A DNA stretch of 64,000 nucleotides from Roseomonas sp. E05. Its GTDB lineage: Bacteria; Pseudomonadota; Alphaproteobacteria; Acetobacterales; Acetobacteraceae. Shown piece by piece: positions 1 through 7,472 of this stretch. The notes under the pieces were generated by a model that worked only from the letters and a program-made list of their open reading frames with translations, did not search any database and was not told the DNA's origin. The DNA is taken from the NCBI RefSeq assembly GCF_030063475.1, contig NZ_JASIRT010000018.1:1-64000 (forward strand), given 5' to 3'. Each line of letters begins with the position of its first letter. The first letter of the stretch is position 1. A program made the position numbers and the translations under genes.

Positions 1-141
1 AACCTGGCCGCCGCCGTCGGACGCCTCACCGCCCGCGACCTCGCCCTCCCCGTCGCACAGTACGACATGGAGGAATACTACAACGCCGTCCGCTCCAAGT
101 GGTTCGGTACAGGCAACCCCCTGGACAGGAAGGGAGAATGA
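1..141 (+). CDS. TolC-family outer membrane efflux protein, C-terminal end only
   Basis: The last 46 codons of a gene that begins before the window, ending in TGA. The peptide NLAAAVGRLTARDLALPV followed by a YYNAVRSKWFG segment matches the usual C-terminal end of TolC-type outer membrane factors of type I secretion and drug efflux, where a helix ends in a short D/E-rich, W-F-G tail. It stops one base before the popZ start, so the two are probably co-transcribed. Only the tail is visible, so the substrate and the partner transporter cannot be judged. Confidence 0.72.
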   Translation, partial: NLAAAVGRLTARDLALPVAQYDMEEYYNAVRSKWFGTGNPLDRKGE

Positions 142-142
142 C

Positions 143-595
143 ATGGCGGAGCCTTCGTCCAACTCGCCCGACCCCTCCATGGAGGACATCCTTGCCTCCA
201 TCCGGCAGATCCTGAACGAGGATGAGCTGCAAGGTCCCAGGGACCAGCCGCTGCAGCTGACCGAGGACATGATGGTGCGGCCCGCGCTGCCCGCGCCGGA
301 AGAGTCCAGGCAGCCGGAGGAGCCGGACACGCAACCGGCCACGCCGGCGAAGATGGCCGAGGCCTCTGCCGGCGCGACCGCCGCGGTGGTCGCCGCCCTG
401 GAGGGGCTCGCCCAGGCCGTCGCGCGCAACCCCCAGGCGCCCGTCCGGCGTGGCGTGGGGCCGAGCATCGAGGACGTGGTGCGCGAGGAGCTCCGGCCGC
501 TGCTCAAGGCCTGGCTCGACGAGCATCTGCCCGCCATCGTGGAGCGGCAGGTGAAGGCCGAAATCGCCCGCCTGACGGGCCGCGGCGCCGGCTGA
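143..595 (+). CDS. popZ: PopZ-like polar organizing protein (DUF2497)
   Basis: A 150-residue acidic protein with the layout of PopZ: a short N-terminal helix with SMEDILASIRQILNEDE (about residues 12-28), a middle region rich in Pro, Glu and Ala (30-95), and a C-terminal helical segment beginning IEDVVREELRPLLKAWLDEHLP (residues 107 on). In Caulobacter PopZ forms a polar matrix that anchors the centromere through ParB and recruits cell-cycle regulators; the C-terminal helices assemble and the N-terminal helix binds partners. It sits between a tolC-like gene and valS, a common alphaproteobacterial neighbourhood. The ATG starts one base after the tolC stop, with AGGAAGGGAG just upstream. The family is clear; a polar role here is inferred. 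Confidence 0.85.
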   Translation: MAEPSSNSPDPSMEDILASIRQILNEDELQGPRDQPLQLTEDMMVRPALPAPEESRQPEEPDTQPATPAKMAEASAGATAAVVAALEGLAQAVARNPQAPVRRGVGPSIEDVVREELRPLLKAWLDEHLPAIVERQVKAEIARLTGRGAG

Positions 596-665
596 GACCA
601 GCGGGGCGGGCGATCCGCGCCGGAGCCTCTTGACGGGCGGGCGGCTCCCGCCCAAGCGTGCGCCC

Positions 666-3365
666 ATGCTCGACAAGACCCTCTCGCCCGCCGCCTTCGA
701 ACAACGCCTCTATGAGGGGTGGGAGGCGAGCGGCGCCTTCAGTGCCGATCCCGGCAGCAGCGCGGCGCCCTTCACCATCATGATCCCGCCGCCCAACGTC
801 ACGGGCAGCCTGCATATCGGCCACGCGCTGACCTTCACGATCCAGGACACGCTGATCCGCTGGCGGCGCATGCAGGGGCGGGACGCGCTGTGGCAGCCTG
901 GCACCGACCATGCCGGCATCGCCACGCAGATGGTGGTCGAGCGGCTCCTGGCCGGGCAGGGGGTGGACCGGCGGGAAATCGGGCGCGAGAAGTTCCTGGA
1001 GCATGTCTGGGAGTGGAAGGCGCAGTCGGGCGGCAACATCACCCGCCAGCTCCGCCGCCTCGGCGCCAGCCTGGACTGGCCGCGCGAGCGCTTCACCATG
1101 GATGCCGGCCTGTCCGACGCCGTGCGCGAGGTCTTCGTCACGCTCCACGAGCAGGGGCTGATCTACCGCGACCGCCGGCTGGTGAACTGGGACCCCAAGT
1201 TCCAGACCGCCATCTCCGACCTGGAGGTGGAGAGCCGCGAGGTGAAGGGCAGCCTCTGGCACCTGCGCTACCCCGTGGAGGGCGCGCCGGGCCGCTTCAT
1301 CGTGGTCGCCACCACCCGGCCGGAGACCATGCTGGGCGACACCGCCGTGGCCGTCCACCCGGAGGACGAGCGGTTCCGCGACCTCGTCGGCAAGTTCGCC
1401 ATCCTGCCGCTGGTGGGCCGCCGCATCCCCATCGTGGCCGACGAGTACTCCGACCCCGAGAAGGGCTCGGGCGCGGTGAAGATCACCCCCGCGCATGACT
1501 TCAACGATTTCGCCGTAGGCAAGCGGCACAACCTCGCCATGCCCTCCGTGCTCGACGCGGACGGCCACGTCTTCCTCGGCGAGATCGAGGCGGATCTGGC
1601 GACGGTCGAGGGCGTGGCGGCGCCGGAATTCGTCAATTCCCTCGCCGGGCAGGACCGCTTCGCCGCCCGCAAGGCGATCGTCGCCGAGCTGGAGCGGCTG
1701 GAGCTGGTCGAGACCATCGAGGCGCACACCCATGCCGTGCCGCATGGCGACCGCTCCGGCGTGCCGATCGAGCCGCGCCTGACGCTGCAGTGGTATTGCG
1801 ATGCCGCGACCCTGGCCAAGCCGGCCATCGAGGCCGTGGAGACCGGCCGCACCCAGTTCGTTCCGAAGCACTTCGAGAATATTTTCTTCTCCTGGATGCG
1901 CGACATCCAGCCCTGGTGCATCTCGCGCCAGCTCTGGTGGGGCCACCAGATCCCGGCCTGGTACGCGCCGGATGGCAGCGTCTTCGTCGCCCGCAGCGAG
2001 GAGGAGGCGCTCGCCCAGGCCCGCGCCAGGCTGGGCGACAGCGTGACGCTGGAGCGCGACCCGGACGTGCTGGACACCTGGTTCAGCTCCGCCCTCTGGC
2101 CCTTCAGCACCCTCGGCTGGCCGCAGCAGACGCCGGAACTCGCCAAGTACTACCCCGGCGACGTGCTGGTGACGGGCTGGGACATCATCTTCTTCTGGGT
2201 CGCCCGGATGATGATGATGGGCCACCACTTCATGGGCGACGTGCCCTTCCGCACCGTCTACATCCACGGTCTGGTCCGCGACGAGAAGGGCCAGAAGATG
2301 TCGAAGTCGAAGGGCAACGTCATCGACCCGCTGGAGCTGGTGGAAAGCTTCGGCGCCGATGCGCTGCGCTTCACCATCGCCTCGCTGGCGACGCCGGGGC
2401 GCGACGTGAAGCTCGGCCGCAAGCGCGTCGAGGACTTCCGTTCGTTCGGCACCAAGCTGTGGAACGCCGCGCGCTTCTGCGAGATGAACGGCATCGCGCC
2501 GGACGCCGGTTTCGACCCGACGAAGGTGGAAACGCCGCTCGCCCGTTGGATCCTGGATGCGGCCAACGCCGCCATCCGCGAGGCCACCGAGGCGCTCGAA
2601 GCCTACCGCATGGATGACTATGCGGGCGCCTGCTACCGCTTCGTCTGGAACAGCTTCTGCGACTGGTTCCTGGAATTCGCCAAGCCCGCCCTGAACGGGC
2701 CGGATGGCGCCGAGAAGGCCGAGGTGAAGGGCGTCGCGCAGCATGTGCTGGGCACCATCCTGCGCCTGCTGCACCCGGTGATGCCCTACGTCACCGAGGA
2801 GCTGTGGGACCGCTTCGGCTATGGCGCCGAGTTCAGCCTGATCCGCGCCGCCTGGCCGCAGCCGGTGGCCGTGCCGGGCGCCGAGCAGGCCCGCGCCGAG
2901 CTGGACTGGCTGGTGAGCCTGATCTCCACCGTGCGGGGTGTGCGCTCCGAGATGAACGTGCCGCCCTCTGTCACCGTGCCGCTGCTGCTGCAGGGCGCCT
3001 CGGCGGAGACGCTGGCGCGCGGCGGGCGCTGGATCGAGGCGATCCGCCGCCTCGGCCGGGCCACCGAGTTCCGTGCCCTGGCCGAGGGCGAGGACCTGAC
3101 GGGCGTGGCGCAGGCGGTGGTCGGCGAGGCGACCGTGCTGCTGCCGCTGGCCGACGCCATCGACCTCCCCGCCGAGCGCGCCCGTCTCGCCAAGGAGCGC
3201 GACAAGGCCCGGGCAGAGGGGGCAAAGGTCGCGCAGAAGCTGGCCAATGCCGACTTCGTCGCCCGTGCCAAGCCGGAGGTGGTGGAGGAGAACCGTGAGC
3301 GCCTCGCCGGTTTCGAAGCCGAGGTGGCGCGGCTTGAGGCCGCCCTGGCCCGCATCGGCGGGTGA
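666..3365 (+). CDS. valS: valyl-tRNA synthetase
   Basis: Class I aminoacyl-tRNA synthetase charging tRNA-Val. The HIGH motif sits in PPPNVTGSLHIGHAL (HIGH at residues 50-53) and KMSKS at 544-548 in GQKMSKSKGNVIDP. The DWPRERFTMD stretch and the editing (CP1) domain lie between them, and a Lys/Glu-rich coiled coil closes the protein, as in ValS. Length 899 residues is normal. I chose the ATG at 666 because homologues begin MLDKT; an in-frame TTG at 630 has a GGAG four bases upstream and would add 12 residues, so the start is not settled. Follows popZ by 70 bases on the same strand. Confidence 0.96.
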   Translation: MLDKTLSPAAFEQRLYEGWEASGAFSADPGSSAAPFTIMIPPPNVTGSLHIGHALTFTIQDTLIRWRRMQGRDALWQPGTDHAGIATQMVVERLLAGQGVDRREIGREKFLEHVWEWKAQSGGNITRQLRRLGASLDWPRERFTMDAGLSDAVREVFVTLHEQGLIYRDRRLVNWDPKFQTAISDLEVESREVKGSLWHLRYPVEGAPGRFIVVATTRPETMLGDTAVAVHPEDERFRDLVGKFAILPLVGRRIPIVADEYSDPEKGSGAVKITPAHDFNDFAVGKRHNLAMPSVLDADGHVFLGEIEADLATVEGVAAPEFVNSLAGQDRFAARKAIVAELERLELVETIEAHTHAVPHGDRSGVPIEPRLTLQWYCDAATLAKPAIEAVETGRTQFVPKHFENIFFSWMRDIQPWCISRQLWWGHQIPAWYAPDGSVFVARSEEEALAQARARLGDSVTLERDPDVLDTWFSSALWPFSTLGWPQQTPELAKYYPGDVLVTGWDIIFFWVARMMMMGHHFMGDVPFRTVYIHGLVRDEKGQKMSKSKGNVIDPLELVESFGADALRFTIASLATPGRDVKLGRKRVEDFRSFGTKLWNAARFCEMNGIAPDAGFDPTKVETPLARWILDAANAAIREATEALEAYRMDDYAGACYRFVWNSFCDWFLEFAKPALNGPDGAEKAEVKGVAQHVLGTILRLLHPVMPYVTEELWDRFGYGAEFSLIRAAWPQPVAVPGAEQARAELDWLVSLISTVRGVRSEMNVPPSVTVPLLLQGASAETLARGGRWIEAIRRLGRATEFRALAEGEDLTGVAQAVVGEATVLLPLADAIDLPAERARLAKERDKARAEGAKVAQKLANADFVARAKPEVVEENRERLAGFEAEVARLEAALARIGG

Positions 3366-3370
3366 AAGCA

Positions 3371-3519
3371 CTGGGGGAGAAAGAATTCTCCTCCAGACCC
3401 CCCCCTTCTTCTTTCTGTCTGTCTTCAAGGTCGCGACTGCTGCGCCGGTGCGCCTGACCTGCGGAAGGGCACCAACCTCGAAGAAAAAGATGGGGGTCTG
3501 GGGGAATTCTTTCCCCCAG
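3371..3519. repeat. double-hairpin inverted repeat between valS and ilvD
   Basis: Two arms of about 40 bases face each other. The left half (3371-3396) folds into an 11-bp stem with one G-T pair and loop AGAA. The right half (3498-3519) folds into a perfect 9-bp stem, CTGGGGGAA with TTCCCCCAG, loop TTCT. The flanks also pair: the left arm continues into a run of C then CTTCTTC, and the right arm starts GAAGAAAAAGATGGGGGTC. The result is two hairpins nested in a larger inverted repeat with about 68 bases between the arms. It starts 5 bases after the valS stop. It could act as a terminator or be a dispersed REP/MITE-type element; no second copy is seen in this window. Confidence 0.75.
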
Positions 3520-3568
3520 CCTTTCCGGCGGCTCTCGGTTGCCCCCGGAGGAGTGCTGCGCGATACCT

Positions 3569-3583
3569 GTTGCGGGACGCAAC
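3569..3583. promoter_or_regulatory. small inverted repeat upstream of ilvD
   Basis: GTTGCG and CGCAAC separated by GGA, ending 20 bases before the ilvD ATG and just upstream of the ribosome binding site (GAGAAAGG). It could be an operator half-site pair or a leader hairpin that influences ilvD translation. This is pattern-based only; no matching regulator is encoded nearby. Confidence 0.3.
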
Positions 3584-3603
3584 GACGAGAAAGGTACGCC
3601 GGC

Positions 3604-5328
3604 ATGGCCGAGCAGAAATGGGACAAGTCGCGCCTGCCGAGCCGCCATGTGACGGTCGGCCCGGAGCGCGCTCCGCACCGCTCCTACTACTATGCCATGG
3701 GCATGACCGAGGAGGAGATCGCCCAGCCGCTGGTGGGCGTCGCCACCTGCTGGAACGAGGCGGCGCCCTGCAACATCGCGCTCAGCCGGCAGGCGCAGAG
3801 CGTCAAGCAGGGGGTGAAGCACGCCTTCGGCACGCCCCGCGAGTTCACCACCATCACGGTGACCGACGGCATCGCCATGGGCCACCAGGGCATGAAGTCC
3901 TCGCTGGCCAGCCGCGACGCCATCGCCGACACGGTGGAACTCACCATGCGCGGCCACTGCTATGACGCGCTGGTCGGCCTCGCCGGCTGCGACAAGTCCC
4001 TGCCGGGCATGATGATGGCCATGCTGCGCCTGAACGTGCCCAGCGTCTTCATGTATGGCGGCTCGATCCTGCCCGGGAAGTTCAAGGGCCGGGACGTCAC
4101 GGTGGTGGACGTGTTCGAGGCGGTCGGCCAGCACGCCGCCGGCAACATGTCGGACGAGGACCTGCACGCGCTGGAATGCGTCGCCTGCCCGAGCGCCGGC
4201 GCCTGCGGCGGCCAGTTCACCGCCAACACCATGGCGACCGTCTCCGAGGCCATCGGCTTGGCGCTGCCCGGCTCCGCCGGCGCCCCCGCGCCCTATGAGG
4301 ACCGCGACAAGTGGGCGGTGGAATCCGGCAAGGCGGTGATGGAGCTTCTGAAGAAGAACATCCGCCCGCGCGACATCGTCACGAAGGAATCGCTCTACAA
4401 TGCGGCGCTGATCGTCGGCGCCACGGGGGGCTCCACCAATGCGGGCCTGCACCTGCCGGCCATGGCGCATGAGGCCGGGATCAGGTTCACGCTGCAGGAC
4501 GTCGCTGAAATTATGCGCAAGGCGCCCTATATCGGCGACCTCAAGCCCGGCGGCCGCTATGTGGCCTATGACGTCTACAAGGTCGGCGGCATCCCGGTGA
4601 TCGTGAAGGCGCTGCTCGATGCCGGCCTGCTGCACGGCGACTGCATCACCGTCACCGGCCAGAGCCTGGCGGAGAACCATCGCGAGGTGATCTTCCCGAA
4701 GGACCAGGACGTCATCCGCCCGGTCTCCGACCCGATCTCGCCCACTGGCGGCGTGGTCGGCCTGCAGGGCAATCTCGCCCCGGACGGCGCCATCGTGAAG
4801 GTCGCGGGCATGAAGCACCTGCGCTTCGAGGGCACGGCGCTCTGCTTCGACTGCGAGGAGGATGCCTTCCAGGCCGTCGAGCAGCGCGCCTACAAGGAGG
4901 GCGACGTCATCATCATCCGCTACGAGGGGCCGAAGGGCGGCCCCGGCATGCGGGAGATGCTCTCCACCACCGCCGCCATCTACGGCCAGGGCATGGGCGA
5001 CAAGGTCGCGCTGATCACCGATGGCCGCTTCTCCGGCGCCACGCGCGGCTTCTGCATCGGCCATGTCGGGCCTGAGGCGGCGGTCGGCGGCCCGATCGGC
5101 CTGCTGAAGAACGGCGACCGCATCGTCATCGACGCCGAGAAGGGCAGCATCGACGTGCTGATCTCCGACGAGGAGATGGCGAAGCGCCGCGCCGAATGGC
5201 AGCCGCGCCGGACCGACTACAATTCCGGCGTGCTGTGGAAATACGCACAGACCGTGGGGCCGGCCCATCTCGGTGCCGTCACCCATCCCGGCGGCGCGGC
5301 CGAGACGCATTCCTACGCCGACATCTGA
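3604..5328 (+). CDS. ilvD: dihydroxy-acid dehydratase
   Basis: Dehydrates 2,3-dihydroxy-isovalerate and its methylvalerate analogue to the 2-keto acids in valine, leucine and isoleucine synthesis; cytosolic Fe-S enzyme. Cluster-type cysteines are at about C56 (in ATCWNEAAPCN), C129 (GCDKSLPGMMM) and C201 (CPSAGACGGQFTANTM). The C-terminal end has the conserved TDGRFSGATRGFCIGHVGPEA block. At 574 residues it belongs to the shorter class, for which [2Fe-2S] clusters are known, rather than the roughly 616-residue E. coli type; the cluster type is therefore an inference. The ATG follows GAGAAAGG. It stands alone, preceded by a hairpin repeat and followed by a strong terminator. Confidence 0.96.
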   Translation: MAEQKWDKSRLPSRHVTVGPERAPHRSYYYAMGMTEEEIAQPLVGVATCWNEAAPCNIALSRQAQSVKQGVKHAFGTPREFTTITVTDGIAMGHQGMKSSLASRDAIADTVELTMRGHCYDALVGLAGCDKSLPGMMMAMLRLNVPSVFMYGGSILPGKFKGRDVTVVDVFEAVGQHAAGNMSDEDLHALECVACPSAGACGGQFTANTMATVSEAIGLALPGSAGAPAPYEDRDKWAVESGKAVMELLKKNIRPRDIVTKESLYNAALIVGATGGSTNAGLHLPAMAHEAGIRFTLQDVAEIMRKAPYIGDLKPGGRYVAYDVYKVGGIPVIVKALLDAGLLHGDCITVTGQSLAENHREVIFPKDQDVIRPVSDPISPTGGVVGLQGNLAPDGAIVKVAGMKHLRFEGTALCFDCEEDAFQAVEQRAYKEGDVIIIRYEGPKGGPGMREMLSTTAAIYGQGMGDKVALITDGRFSGATRGFCIGHVGPEAAVGGPIGLLKNGDRIVIDAEKGSIDVLISDEEMAKRRAEWQPRRTDYNSGVLWKYAQTVGPAHLGAVTHPGGAAETHSYADI

Positions 5329-5364
5329 GGCGGCACGGGCGGGCGCTGGGGTCCACTTGTTGCA

Positions 5365-5390
5365 GGGGCGGCAACATGCCGCCCCTCTTT
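5365..5390 (+). terminator. intrinsic terminator after ilvD
   Basis: A perfect 9-bp stem, GGGGCGGCA with TGCCGCCCC around loop ACA, followed by TCTTT. It lies 37 bases past the ilvD stop and is among the clearest rho-independent signals in the window. Confidence 0.75.
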
Positions 5391-5595
5391 GTCACGCTTC
5401 CGCCCTGGCTTCGCCATCCTTCCCGTGAAAGCTCCCTGCATCGCCGCTGCAGCCTTCGGGCCCCAGGCGGCGTTGCGGAGGGGAAGGGCGCCGATGGCCA
5501 TGCGGGCCTGTCCCGCAGGGCCAGCCTGCTTCCCGGACGCAATCTTGCAGCAGTGTTCCGGCCGCCTTCCGGCGGCTGGGGAAGGAGAACCAACG

Positions 5596-6021
5596 ATGCT
5601 GAACCGGCGCAGCCTTCTGGGCGGAATGCTGGCGGGGCTTGCTACCCTCCCGTGCGCAGCTCCGGCCGAGGCGCAGCCCTACGGTCCGCCGCCGGGCGGC
5701 CCTTCCGGCCGCGGGCCGGATCAGGGACCGGGCCGGGGGCCGGACCACGGACCGGATCGGGGGCCATCCTCGGGCCGCGGGCCGCAGGCGGGCCGTGGAC
5801 CGCATCGCCCGCCTGCGCCGCCGCCGCCCCGCCCGGAGCGTCCGCCGGGAGCGCCGCCGCGCCCGCACCTGACGTGGCAGCCCGGCCACTGGATCTGGGG
5901 CGGTGGTCGCTATGATTGGGTGCCGGGGCGCTGGGTTGAGCAGCGACGGGGCCGCTGGCGGGAAGGCCGTTGGGTCGAGCGGCGCGGTGGCTGGGTCTGG
6001 GTCGAGCCGGGCTGGCGCTGA
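5596..6021 (+). CDS. secreted WXXGXW (YXWGXW)-repeat protein
   Basis: A 141-residue protein starting with a signal-like segment, MLNRRSLLGGMLAGLATLP, probably cleaved after AEA near residue 26; the double Arg hints at Tat export but is not decisive. Residues 27-85 are low complexity, rich in Gly, Pro and Arg with repeated GRGPD/GPDRGP units. The C-terminal third holds aromatic repeats: HLTWQPGHWIWGGG, YDWVPGRWVEQ, GRWREGRWVERR, GGWVWVEPGWR. Such repeats define the WXXGXW/YXWGXW family of unknown function, usually exported. GAAGGAGAA precedes the ATG, supporting this start. The next gene starts two bases after its stop. Between ilvD and this gene (5329-5595) I see only the terminator. Confidence 0.75.
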   Translation: MLNRRSLLGGMLAGLATLPCAAPAEAQPYGPPPGGPSGRGPDQGPGRGPDHGPDRGPSSGRGPQAGRGPHRPPAPPPPRPERPPGAPPRPHLTWQPGHWIWGGGRYDWVPGRWVEQRRGRWREGRWVERRGGWVWVEPGWR

Positions 6022-6022
6022 G

Positions 6023-6205
6023 ATGACCGGCCGGTCCGCGGTTCTGCTGTTCCTGGCCGGCGCCGGGCTTGGGCTGGGTGGTTGCACCATCCAGCCGGTC
6101 CTCGGCGTTTATGCCCCGCCGCCCTCCTACTACGTGGAGCCTCCACCACCGCCACCTGCGCCCTGGATTCCTCCCGCGCCGCCCTCCCCGCCGCCGGGCT
6201 GGTGA
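6023..6205 (+). CDS. small proline-rich lipoprotein
   Basis: A 60-residue protein with a short hydrophobic N-terminal segment and a lipobox LGLGGC, placing the lipidated Cys at about residue 21. The rest is nearly all Pro, Tyr, Trp and Val (PPPSYYVEPPPPPPAPW and so on). It starts one base after the stop of the WXXGXW gene, so both are probably translated from one mRNA and act in the envelope. No domain is recognised. Small proline-rich lipoproteins of this kind accompany WXXGXW genes in some proteobacteria, but the function is unknown. It converges on xthA, which ends 14 bases away. Confidence 0.62.
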   Translation: MTGRSAVLLFLAGAGLGLGGCTIQPVLGVYAPPPSYYVEPPPPPPAPWIPPAPPSPPPGW

Positions 6206-6219
6206 GGGGAGGGAGAGAA

Positions 6220-6987
6220 TCAGGTCAGGTCGATGATGACCGGCGCGTGGTCCGAGGGCTGCTCCTGAGCGCGCGTGGCGAGATCCACCGAGGCGGCGGA
6301 AAGCCGTTCGGCCAGTTCCGGCGAGAGCAGGGCGTGGTCGATCCGCAGGCCCCGGTTGCCCTCGAAGGCCGGGCCGTAGTCCCAGTAGGTGTAGATGCGC
6401 TCGGCCGGGTGCAGGGCACGCACGGCATCGGTCAGGCCGAGATGCAGCAGGGCGTTGAAGGCGGCCCGGCTCTCGGGGCGGACGAGGGCATCGGTCGGCG
6501 GCATGGCGCCGGGCGGCGAGTCCAGCGCGCCGGGGCAGACGTTGAAGTCGCCCAGGATCGCGAAGGGAATGAAGCTGTCCAGCCGGTCCTCGGCAATGGC
6601 GCGCAGCCGCTCCATCCAGCGCAGCTTGTAGGCGAAGCCCTCCGCCCCGCCGGAATTGCCGTTGGGGAGATAGATCCCGGCGAAATGCGCCCCCCCGGAC
6701 GCCACCTCGACATAGCGGGCATGCTCATCGGCGCTCTCGCCGGGCAGTTCCTCGGCCTTCACCTCGAAGGGAACCCGGCCGAGCACGGCGACGCCGTTCC
6801 GGCCGCCGGGCTGGCCGACGGCATGGATGCGGTAGCCGAGATCGGCCAGTTCGGCGGCCGGGAACTCCTCCGTCCGGCACTTCAACTCCTGGAGGAAGAG
6901 CAGGTCGGGCTGGGCGGATTGCAGGAAACGGCGCAGATGCGGCACGCGCTTGCGCACCGAATTCACGTTGAAGCTGGCGAGACGCAC
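6220..6987 (-). CDS. xthA: exodeoxyribonuclease III / AP endonuclease
   Basis: 255 residues, the normal length of the ExoIII branch of the endonuclease/exonuclease/phosphatase fold. It acts at abasic sites and removes 3' blocking groups in base excision repair. Visible motifs are the N-terminal FNVNSVRKR, the metal-binding Glu in LFLQELKC, GIYLPNGN, the catalytic Asp/Asn in ILGDFNVCP, the RIDHALLSP segment and the C-terminal SDHAPV with its catalytic Asp-His. It lies 15 bases downstream of erpA on the same strand, a pairing that links Fe-S and DNA repair genes in one probable transcript. Confidence 0.94.
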   Translation of the reverse strand: MRLASFNVNSVRKRVPHLRRFLQSAQPDLLFLQELKCRTEEFPAAELADLGYRIHAVGQPGGRNGVAVLGRVPFEVKAEELPGESADEHARYVEVASGGAHFAGIYLPNGNSGGAEGFAYKLRWMERLRAIAEDRLDSFIPFAILGDFNVCPGALDSPPGAMPPTDALVRPESRAAFNALLHLGLTDAVRALHPAERIYTYWDYGPAFEGNRGLRIDHALLSPELAERLSAASVDLATRAQEQPSDHAPVIIDLT

Positions 6988-7002
6988 GGAGGCGGCGCTG
7001 CT

Positions 7003-7359
7003 TCAGCCGATGGAAAAGGAGGCGCCGCAGCCGCAGCCCGAGGCCGCCTGCGGGTTCCTGATGGCGAAATGCGCGCCGATCAGCTCGTCCGCCCAGTCCA
7101 ACTCGCCGCCGGCGAGAAGGTCCAGGCTGACAGGGTCGATCATGACGCGGGCCGCGCCGCCCTCCAGCACCAGGTCGTCCGCGGCCGGGCTGTCCTCAAG
7201 CTGGAAGGAATACTGGAAGCCGGAGCAGCCCCCGGCCTGCACGGCAACGCGAAGCCCGGCCTGCGGGCGGCCCTCGCGGGCGGCGATCTCGGCCACCTGG
7301 GCGAAGGCGCGCGGCGTGACGCGGAAGGCGGCGGTGGCAGGCGTGGTGCCGTCGGGCAT
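7003..7359 (-). CDS. erpA: iron-sulfur cluster insertion protein, ErpA/IscA (HesB) family
   Basis: 118 residues with the three invariant cysteines of A-type carriers: C45 in QAGGCSGFQY and C109/C111 in SGCGCGASF at the C-terminus. A-type proteins receive Fe-S clusters from the assembly machinery and pass them to apo-targets. ErpA and IscA are hard to separate by sequence alone; the position opposite dgt-argS, outside an isc/suf operon, favours ErpA. It is divergent from dgt with 113 bases between, which must hold both promoters; I could not identify a clear Fe-S regulator site there. Confidence 0.88.
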   Translation of the reverse strand: MPDGTTPATAAFRVTPRAFAQVAEIAAREGRPQAGLRVAVQAGGCSGFQYSFQLEDSPAADDLVLEGGAARVMIDPVSLDLLAGGELDWADELIGAHFAIRNPQAASGCGCGASFSIG

Positions 7360-7472
7360 GGCGGAAACTCCTTGGCCCGCAACATAGGCGGGGCAGGGCA
7401 GGTTTCCAACCGCCCGCCCGGGGTTTCAGCGGCGTTGCGGCCCGGCGGAGCGGCTGGTAAGCCGCCGCGATC

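Noticed and set aside
504-3626. Long minus-strand reading frame of over 1000 codons opposite valS
   Set aside because: It lies antisense to a well-conserved gene, has Arg/His/Gly/Ala-rich low-complexity content with no motif, and such frames are expected by chance in DNA this GC-rich.
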